From the NCBI GenBank assembly GCA_903932545.1, contig CAIZGT010000243.1:1-6233 (forward strand): a stretch of DNA of 6,233 nucleotides, read 5' to 3'. Below, piece by piece: positions 1-4,531 of the stretch. Under the pieces are notes generated by a model. It was not told where the DNA came from and made no database searches. It was given only the letters and a program-made list of their open reading frames with translations. Each line of letters begins with the position of its first letter. Position 1 is the first letter of the stretch. Source of the DNA: an uncultured Rhodospirillales bacterium. GTDB taxonomy: Bacteria > Pseudomonadota > Alphaproteobacteria > Acetobacterales > Acetobacteraceae. Both the position numbers and the translations under genes were made by a program.

Positions 1-306
1 AACTGCATCAAGTGCAAATACATGGACTGCGTGGAAGTCTGCCCAGTGGACTGCTTCTATGTTGGTGAGAACATGCTGGTGATCAACCCGGACGAATGCA
101 TCGATTGCGGCGTCTGTGAACCGGAATGCCCGGCCGAAGCCATTGTGCCGGACAGCGATGATAAAGCCACAGCCTGGGCTGAAAAAAATCGCGATTTTGC
201 AGCTGTGTGGCCAAACATCACCAAAAAGGGTGAGCCGCCAGCGGACGCTGACGCGTGGAGAGACAAGCCGGGTAAGGCTGCATTGTTCTCCGCCGAGCCG
301 GGCTGA
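1..306 (+). CDS. fdxA: FdxA-type 7Fe ferredoxin, 5' end cut off by the window
   Basis: Small soluble cytoplasmic electron carrier holding one [3Fe-4S] and one [4Fe-4S] cluster. The frame is open from base 1 and ends at the TGA at 304-306, leaving 101 visible residues. FdxA proteins are usually about 110 residues, so only some seven or eight N-terminal residues and the start codon are missing. The ATG at 22 lies inside the first cluster motif and is not the start. Visible cysteines are at 2, 5, 10, 14 and 18 (first motif, with CP at 14-15) and at 33, 36, 39 and 43 (CIDCGVCEPECP), the arrangement expected for the seven-iron family. The C-terminal part (VWPNITKKGEPPADA) is the typical FdxA tail after the cluster domain. 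The redox partner cannot be told from the sequence. The next gene in the same direction, carD, starts 242 bases on. Confidence 0.96.
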   Translation, partial: NCIKCKYMDCVEVCPVDCFYVGENMLVINPDECIDCGVCEPECPAEAIVPDSDDKATAWAEKNRDFAAVWPNITKKGEPPADADAWRDKPGKAALFSAEPG

Positions 307-321
307 GCCAACGCTTCGGCT

Positions 322-345
322 GCCAGCAGACGCCGCATGGCTGGC
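322..345 (+). terminator. possible fdxA terminator hairpin
   Basis: Sixteen bases after the fdxA stop there is a perfect inverted repeat GCCAGC (322-327) / GCTGGC (340-345) with a 12-base loop. The sequence after it (GCGTGATGTATTAT) is only mildly T-rich and has no clean U-tract. The position suits a terminator but the loop is large and the tail poor, so this is a weak call. Confidence 0.25.
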
Positions 346-388
346 GCGTGATGTATTATCGCGTCGTAAGCTGACGTCCGCGCGAAAT

Positions 389-394
389 TATGAT
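389..394 (+). promoter_or_regulatory. -10-like hexamer, candidate carD or leader-RNA promoter
   Basis: TATGAT differs from the sigma-70 consensus -10 by one base and sits in a local A+T-rich patch (AAATTATGATAAAC) of an otherwise G+C-rich gap. A transcript from it would begin near base 401, at the foot of the long hairpin at 403-450. The -35 side is poor. CTGACG at 371-376 resembles TTGACA but is only 12 bases from TATGAT; it is 15 bases from the alternative hexamer GATAAA at 392-397. This is therefore a hint rather than a firm promoter. Confidence 0.3.
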
Positions 395-402
395 AAACTC
401 CT

Positions 403-450
403 GCAACTTGCTGGGAAAACCACGGCAGCTTGGCTGTGGACCCAGCATGC
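403..450 (+). promoter_or_regulatory. long hairpin in the fdxA-carD gap (leader, sRNA or terminator)
   Basis: Pairing by eye gives a nearly continuous stem. GCA (403-405) pairs with TGC (448-450). After a 3-base bulge, TGCTGGG (409-415) pairs with CCCAGCA (441-447). After an AAAA/A internal loop, CCACGGC (420-426) pairs with GCTGTGG (433-439) with one G-U pair. The loop is AGCTTG (427-432). That is about 17 pairs in 48 bases. The bases after it (GTGTTTCCATTT) are moderately T-rich, so a terminator is possible. Its position right after the TATGAT at 389-394 also fits the start of a structured carD leader or a small RNA. I recognise no known RNA family. Confidence 0.45.
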
Positions 451-477
451 GTGTTTCCATTTCCGACCACCGAGCCC

Positions 478-498
478 GGCCGAAATTCATTTTCGGCC
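478..498 (+). repeat. perfect 8-bp inverted repeat upstream of carD
   Basis: GGCCGAAA (478-485) and TTTCGGCC (491-498) are exact complements around a 5-base loop TTCAT. As RNA this is a stable small hairpin. As DNA it is a dyad that could bind a dimeric regulator. It is 51 bases before the carD ATG. No U-tract follows. A further small hairpin, CCGT (504-507) / ACGG (512-515) with a CGTG loop, comes immediately after and is followed by TTTG. The role is unknown: operator, leader structure or part of a terminator. Confidence 0.4.
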
Positions 499-548
499 TG
501 TGCCCGTCGTGACGGTTTGATCATTCAGCCCGAAAGGCGCCTGACCGC

Positions 549-1184
549 ATGACCGATATCGCCGCCGATACCTCCATCGCACCATCGGCCGAAGCCCCCA
601 AGCCCACCCCCGTGTCCCCGCCGCTCACCCACCGCCCGCAACCGCAAATGATGGCCAATGGCCGCCCTGCTCCGGTGTCGCGCGCGTCCAACAAGGACGA
701 GACCTTCTCTGAAGGCGATTACGTGGTCTATCCCACGCATGGCGTCGGCAAAGTGGTCAAAATCGCCGTCGAAGACATCGCCGGCCACTCGCTCGAACTG
801 ATCCACATCACGTTCGACGAAAACCGCATGACCTTGCGGGTGCCGGTCGCCAAAGCCCGCAGTGCCGGTCTGCGTCGTCTGTCCACCAAAAAGGCGTATG
901 ACGAGGCTCTGACCACGCTGAAAGGCCGTGCGCGCATCAAGCGCACCATGTGGTCGCGCAGGGCGCAGGAATACGAAGCCAAAATCAACTCCGTCGATCC
1001 GGTGGCGATTGCCGAAGTGGTGCGCGATCTGCACCGCAACGCCGGGCAGCCGGATCAGAGCTTCTCCGAACGCCAGATCTACGAAGCAGCCCTTGATCGC
1101 ATGGCCGCCGAACTCGCCGCCATCGACCAGACCGACAAGCAAACCGCGCTTGCCAAGCTTGGCACATTCCTAAAAGGCGCTTGA
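549..1184 (+). CDS. carD: CarD/CdnL-family RNA polymerase-binding transcriptional regulator
   Basis: A 211-residue cytoplasmic protein that in known relatives binds the RNA polymerase beta subunit and stabilises the open promoter complex. Residues 1-50 are a proline/alanine-rich tail with no recognisable fold. Residues 52-112 match the CarD_CdnL_TRCF polymerase-interaction domain (FSEGDYVVYPTHGVGKV, then FDENRMTLRVPVAKARSAGL). The helical C-terminal domain follows, with the family motif KRTMWSRRAQEYEAKI. W135 in this motif corresponds to the conserved tryptophan that wedges into DNA at the upstream edge of the -10 bubble in mycobacterial and Thermus CarD. The start is supported by an AAAGG at 533-537, 11 bases before the ATG. 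The stop at 1182-1184 is 2 bases before the next gene, so translation is probably coupled. The gap upstream carries several hairpins that may influence its expression. Confidence 0.95.
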   Translation: MTDIAADTSIAPSAEAPKPTPVSPPLTHRPQPQMMANGRPAPVSRASNKDETFSEGDYVVYPTHGVGKVVKIAVEDIAGHSLELIHITFDENRMTLRVPVAKARSAGLRRLSTKKAYDEALTTLKGRARIKRTMWSRRAQEYEAKINSVDPVAIAEVVRDLHRNAGQPDQSFSERQIYEAALDRMAAELAAIDQTDKQTALAKLGTFLKGA

Positions 1185-1186
1185 GC

Positions 1187-1477
1187 ATGGCCGAATTGCT
1201 GCGTGACGCCGCACGTGCCGCCCTCGCACAAACCCTGCCGGGTTGGGCGAGGGCGGACGAGCGCGATGCGATCACGCGGCGATTTGTGTTTGCCGATTTC
1301 TCTGAGGCCTGGGGCTTTATGGCACGCGTCGCCCTGCTCGCCGAAGCGGCGGGGCATCATCCGGAATGGTCAAATGTTTGGAACCGGGTGGACATTGTGC
1401 TGACCACGCATGACGTGGGGGGGCTGTCAGACAAAGACGTGGCGCTTGCCGCTGCCATCTCCGCCCTGCTGGCCTGA
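1187..1477 (+). CDS. phhB: pterin-4a-carbinolamine dehydratase (4a-hydroxytetrahydrobiopterin dehydratase)
   Basis: A 96-residue cytosolic enzyme that dehydrates 4a-hydroxytetrahydropterin to the quinonoid dihydropterin, recycling the cofactor of aromatic amino acid hydroxylases. The family pattern is clear: RRFVFADFSEAWGFMARVA (31-49), AEAAGHHPEWSNVWNRVDI (52-70), then TTHDVGGLSDKDVALAAAI (73-91). H57, H58 and H75 match the three catalytic histidines of the family, and the length is typical. I chose the ATG at 1187. A TTG at 1181, two codons upstream in frame, overlaps the carD stop and adds nothing conserved. An AAGG near 1174 serves as the ribosome site. No phenylalanine hydroxylase gene is in the window. 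In bacteria lacking that enzyme the protein has been linked to other pterin roles, so its substrate here is open. Confidence 0.92.
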   Translation: MAELLRDAARAALAQTLPGWARADERDAITRRFVFADFSEAWGFMARVALLAEAAGHHPEWSNVWNRVDIVLTTHDVGGLSDKDVALAAAISALLA

Positions 1478-1484
1478 GCCGGGC

Positions 1485-1934
1485 TTGCTGGGCGAGGCCG
1501 TCATCCGCCGCGAAACCGCCCGTCTCTGCCTTGCCTTGGGATGGTCTGTGCTGCACGAGGTGAGCCTGCCGAATGGCCGCCGTGCCGATATTTTGGCATT
1601 GCGGGCCGATGGCGGTTTTGTTTGCATCGAGATCAAATCGAGATTGGCGGATTTCCGCAGCGATCAGAAATGGCCCGAGTATCGGGACTTTGCCGATGCG
1701 CTGTTCTTCGCAGTGGATGTTGATTTTCCGGTCGAAATCCTCCCGGGAGACGTCGGCGTGATTGTGGTGGCTGAGGATGCCGCACTTATCCGCCCACCAC
1801 CGGCACATCCCATCGCGACAGCTCGGCGCAGGTCGCTCACCCTGCAATTCGCGCGGCTGGCGGCGGCACGATTGGAGGCGTTGCGAGATCCCGCTGGCAC
1901 ATCGGCTTCGCGCGCGGGGCTGCGGGCAGATTAA
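1485..1934 (+). CDS. mmcB: MmcB-family (DUF1052) DNA repair protein, predicted nuclease-like fold
   Basis: A 149-residue protein of the MmcB/DUF1052 family, named for mitomycin C resistance in Caulobacter. Family landmarks: SLPNGRRADILAL (27-39), FVCIEIKSRLADFRSDQKWP (45-64), FFAVDVDFPVEILPGDVG (74-91), and the C-terminal helix LTLQFARLAAARLEAL (118-133). D35, E49 and K51 (RAD then EIK) look like a PD-(D/E)XK nuclease core; nuclease activity is inference. The start is uncertain. The first in-frame ATG (1410) would overlap the upstream dehydratase gene by 68 bases and add 25 residues that are merely its shadow. A TTG at 1485, 7 bases after that gene's stop, fits where homology begins, although the ribosome site is poor. 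The gene is the last of the carD unit. No GTTC-N7-GTTC LexA box was found near it. Confidence 0.88.
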   Translation: MLGEAVIRRETARLCLALGWSVLHEVSLPNGRRADILALRADGGFVCIEIKSRLADFRSDQKWPEYRDFADALFFAVDVDFPVEILPGDVGVIVVAEDAALIRPPPAHPIATARRRSLTLQFARLAAARLEALRDPAGTSASRAGLRAD

Positions 1935-1943
1935 GTTCAGCGG

Positions 1944-2315
1944 TTAATTCGCGTTCCGCAGCAGCATCAGCGCTGTGCGCAGTCGCATAATGCCGGGGCG
2001 ATAATGGCCGATGCTGCACAATCTCTCACCTTCTTCGGCCAGCATCGTCACGTCGGGCGGTACCACATTTAAGCGCAACCGAACTCTGTCGATGGATTGG
2101 CGAAGTTCCGCACAATATTCCGGGGTGTCGTTGAGCAATTGCGGCGTTTCCATCCGCGGGCGAAATTGCGGCGGCGGGCTGGGCGGCAATGGCCCACTCC
2201 AGGGCTCACCCATTGGCGGCGGTGCAATCACCTCGCCGCGAAAGCCCTGCGCCCCTGAGTGGCCGCTCAACAAGGTCAGCAGGGTGGCCAACATCCCCAG
2301 GCGCCATGAAAACAT
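1944..2315 (-). CDS. small secreted protein of unknown function
   Basis: A 123-residue protein starting at the ATG at 2315. Residues 1-22 form a Sec-type signal peptide (one arginine, hydrophobic run LGMLATLLTLLSG, likely cleavage after GHSGA). A proline-rich linker follows (about 31-55: APPPMGEPWSGPLPPSPPP). The C-terminal helical part, about 60-123, contains TPEYCAEL, LAEEGERLC and a repetitive RLRTALMLLR end. There are two cysteines, C68 and C100, which could form a disulfide in the periplasm. I recall similar unannotated proteins in Acetobacteraceae but assign no function. The gene lies 61 bases downstream of the histidine kinase on the same strand with no strong terminator between, so it may be a fourth member of the protease-regulator-kinase unit. 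It ends 9 bases from the convergent mmcB stop. Confidence 0.75.
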   Translation of the reverse strand: MFSWRLGMLATLLTLLSGHSGAQGFRGEVIAPPPMGEPWSGPLPPSPPPQFRPRMETPQLLNDTPEYCAELRQSIDRVRLRLNVVPPDVTMLAEEGERLCSIGHYRPGIMRLRTALMLLRNAN

Positions 2316-2319
2316 CACG

Positions 2320-2324
2320 TCCTT
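2320..2324 (-). promoter_or_regulatory. ribosome binding site that sets the start of the secreted protein
   Basis: On the minus strand AAGGA sits 4 bases before the ATG at 2315. The in-frame ATGs at 2330 and 2411 have no comparable purine-rich site, and 2411 lies inside the kinase gene. Starting at 2315 also puts the hydrophobic signal sequence directly at the N-terminus. Confidence 0.6.
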
Positions 2325-2376
2325 ATCCATAAACTGCGCGCGCTTGCCCGTCGCTGGTCGAAATATGAAGGAATGC

Positions 2377-3834
2377 TCACCCAATCGCAGTCGGAGACAC
2401 ATTGGCCGCAATCACGGCTGGCGTCTTCACCGGCACTATCAAACTGGCCCGCAATCCGGGCGCTGCATCATCCAAAACAATATCGCCGCCGTGCAAGCGC
2501 GCGACCGCCAACACCAGGGCCAGCCCCAGTCCTGAGCCGGGGGTGGAACGTGAGGTCTCCCCTCGAAAAAACCGCTCCGTCGCCCGTGCCCGCTCTTCTG
2601 CCGGGATGCCTGGGCCGGAATCGGTGATCTCGATCAGCACCTGCCCGCCCGAGTGCGAGAGCCGGATTCCAATACGTCCACCCTGAGGCGAGAATTTCAA
2701 CGCGTTGTCGAGCAGGTTGGCCACCGCCTGCTGCAACATGTCGCGGTCGCCAAACAGTTTGATATGCTCGCCAATATCGGTGAACAGCGTGATGCCGCGC
2801 TCCTCGGCCACCGCGTCATAGAGTTCCGCCATTTCCATTAGCAACTCAGACACATCCACATCGGCGAATTTGCTGCGACGCGCCCCGGCCTCGATTTCTG
2901 AAATCCGCAGCAGCGCCTGAAACACCGCCACAATGCCGTCGAGATCGGCAATCGCGCGCTCAACTGCGCCCTCCAATTCGTCCTTGGTGGTGGCATGCAG
3001 CGCTGCATCTTCCAGTCGCGTCCGCGCGCGCGCGATGGGGGTGCGCAAGTCATGCGCAATAGCGTTGGACACTTGCTTCACCCCCTCCATCAGCGTGCCG
3101 ATATGATCGAGCATGTCGTTGATGGTGGTGGCGAGCAGGTCGAATTCATCGTCCTGGCCATAGACCGTCACCCGGCGCGACAAATCGCCAGCACCGATGG
3201 CCATCGCGGTGGCCGAGACATCAGCGATGGTGGAGCGAAACAGACCGCGCACAGCATAAGCGCCCACAAAGCCGAGCAGCACCGCAATCAGCGCCGCCCA
3301 CAGCAACGCCGCTTGCATCAATCGCCCGATATGTTGGCGCAGCGCGATGTCGCGCCCGATCATCGCATGCAGACCACCCGGCAGTTGAAACGCGCGCACC
3401 TGCATCTGCACCGGCAAGCCTGAGCGTTGCACCCGCAGCACGCCCCATTCCTGATCCATCGGCCATTCGGCGGGCCAGCCATTGAGGTTGCCCGCCAACA
3501 CGTTCAAATCGGGATCGGCCAGAATGTAGAGCGAATCATCGTCCACATTGCCCGCGATGCGGTCTTTCATGGCCGCGACAACGCCCGGCAGCCCACCCTC
3601 AAAATAAATGCTGAGGAGTGCATCACCATCACTGAGCAGTTCATCCGCCACTTGGCGCTGCAACAGGCCCGCGGTGGACCACCACAAAAACCCCGCCAGC
3701 GCCACGGAACTGACGCTGAACAGGGCGGCATAGATCACACCAAAGCGAAATCCGGCGGAGCGCAGCAGCCGGGAACTCCACGGTGAAACCCAGTCTTGCC
3801 GTTTTGGCAATGCCGGGGCCGTCTTATCGCTCAA
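2377..3834 (-). CDS. membrane sensor histidine kinase (HAMP, HisKA, HATPase_c)
   Basis: A 485-residue inner-membrane sensor kinase, complete. Order: cytoplasmic N-terminus, TM1 about 30-52, periplasmic sensor region about 53-172 with no family I recognise, TM2 about 173-196, HAMP about 193-246. The dimerisation domain has the phospho-accepting H261 in AIAHDLRTPIARAR; the HDxxT form suggests it can also dephosphorylate its partner. The ATP-binding domain shows the N box (NLLDNALKFS, N377), G1 (DSGPGI, 405-410), F box (RFFRG) and G2 (GSGLGL, 433-438), so it should be catalytically active. The start is a TTG at 3834 overlapping the regulator's stop by 4 bases (TTGA), with GGAAG upstream. The next in-frame methionine (M89) would remove TM1. 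The stimulus is unknown. The upstream HtrA gene suggests envelope damage. Confidence 0.94.
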   Translation of the reverse strand: MSDKTAPALPKRQDWVSPWSSRLLRSAGFRFGVIYAALFSVSSVALAGFLWWSTAGLLQRQVADELLSDGDALLSIYFEGGLPGVVAAMKDRIAGNVDDDSLYILADPDLNVLAGNLNGWPAEWPMDQEWGVLRVQRSGLPVQMQVRAFQLPGGLHAMIGRDIALRQHIGRLMQAALLWAALIAVLLGFVGAYAVRGLFRSTIADVSATAMAIGAGDLSRRVTVYGQDDEFDLLATTINDMLDHIGTLMEGVKQVSNAIAHDLRTPIARARTRLEDAALHATTKDELEGAVERAIADLDGIVAVFQALLRISEIEAGARRSKFADVDVSELLMEMAELYDAVAEERGITLFTDIGEHIKLFGDRDMLQQAVANLLDNALKFSPQGGRIGIRLSHSGGQVLIEITDSGPGIPAEERARATERFFRGETSRSTPGSGLGLALVLAVARLHGGDIVLDDAAPGLRASLIVPVKTPAVIAANVSPTAIG

Positions 3835-4514
3835 GGCTCTTCCAGATGCAGCATGTAGCCAGCGTTACGGACCGTGTGGATCAGCGGTTGCGGGAACGGC
3901 TTATCCACTTTCTGCCGCAACCGACTGACATGCACATCGATCACGTTGGTTTGTGGATCAAAATGATAATCCCATACGCCTTCCAGCAACATCGTGCGGG
4001 TCACCACCTGGCCAGAATGGCGCATCAGGAATTCCAGCAGGCGAAACTCACGCGGTTGCAGGTCAATCTTCTGCCCCGCGCGCTTCACGCTGCGCGACAG
4101 CAGATCCATCTCCAGATCGGCCACCACCAGTTTTGTCACCGGCACGTCTGATTTGCCGCGCCGTGTGAGGGCTTCCACGCGGGCGAGCAATTCGGCGAAG
4201 GCGAACGGCTTGGTCATGTAATCATCGCCACCGGCCTTGAGGCCTTTGACCCGATCATCCACCTGCGCCATTGCCGATAGGAACAGCGCTGGCGTGTGGT
4301 TGTTCTGCGCGCGCAGAGTTTCGAGAATGCGCAGCCCATCGACCCCGCCGGGAAGCATGCGGTCGAGCACAATGGCGTCGAAATTTTCTGTTGCCCCCAA
4401 GAACAAGCCATCACGCCCGTTATCGGCGTGTTCCACCACGTGGCCGGCCTCACGCAGGCCTTTGACCACGAAATTCGCCACGTCCTTGTCGTCTTCCACC
4501 ACGAGAATGCGCAT
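3831..4514 (-). CDS. OmpR/PhoB-family DNA-binding response regulator
   Basis: A 227-residue cytoplasmic regulator, partner of the adjacent kinase. The receiver domain (1-115) has the acidic pair E7/D8, phospho-acceptor D51 (IVLDRMLPGG), switch S80 (LFLSA), Y99 and K102 (DDYMTKPF). The winged-helix DNA-binding domain (about 127-225) shows LQPREFRLLEFLMRH, then NVIDVHVSRLRQKVD and the terminal wing TVRNAGYML. After D51 the loop reads LPGGVDGL, one residue longer than the usual LPGxDGL; I believe this is a trait of a subfamily rather than damage. The ATG at 4514 is 17 bases after the protease stop, with a GAAGGG that is rather far away (11 bases). The stop overlaps the kinase TTG start by 4 bases. 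The target genes cannot be read from the window; autoregulation of this unit is plausible. Confidence 0.95.
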   Translation of the reverse strand: MRILVVEDDKDVANFVVKGLREAGHVVEHADNGRDGLFLGATENFDAIVLDRMLPGGVDGLRILETLRAQNNHTPALFLSAMAQVDDRVKGLKAGGDDYMTKPFAFAELLARVEALTRRGKSDVPVTKLVVADLEMDLLSRSVKRAGQKIDLQPREFRLLEFLMRHSGQVVTRTMLLEGVWDYHFDPQTNVIDVHVSRLRQKVDKPFPQPLIHTVRNAGYMLHLEEP

Positions 4515-4531
4515 CGTTCTGCTAACCCTTC

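Noticed and set aside
57..524. 155-codon minus-strand frame across fdxA and the gap
   Set aside because: It opposes the clear ferredoxin frame, has no ribosome site or known motif, and is Ser/Ala-rich by chance.
525..1142. 205-codon minus-strand frame opposite carD
   Set aside because: It is antisense to a well-conserved CarD protein, and its Gly/His/Arg-rich composition is typical of a shadow frame.
1181..1186. TTG start two codons upstream of the pterin dehydratase ATG
   Set aside because: It overlaps the carD stop and adds only two non-conserved residues. The ATG at 1187 is at a better distance from the AAGG at about 1174.
3020..3037. Run of alternating CG (possible Z-DNA-forming tract)
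   Set aside because: It lies inside the kinase coding region where Arg/Ala codons (RARTR) explain it. It is short and expected at this G+C content.
2995..3423. 142-codon open frame on the plus strand opposite the kinase gene
   Set aside because: It is a shadow of the kinase codons with a His/Gln/Arg-heavy composition and no recognisable family.
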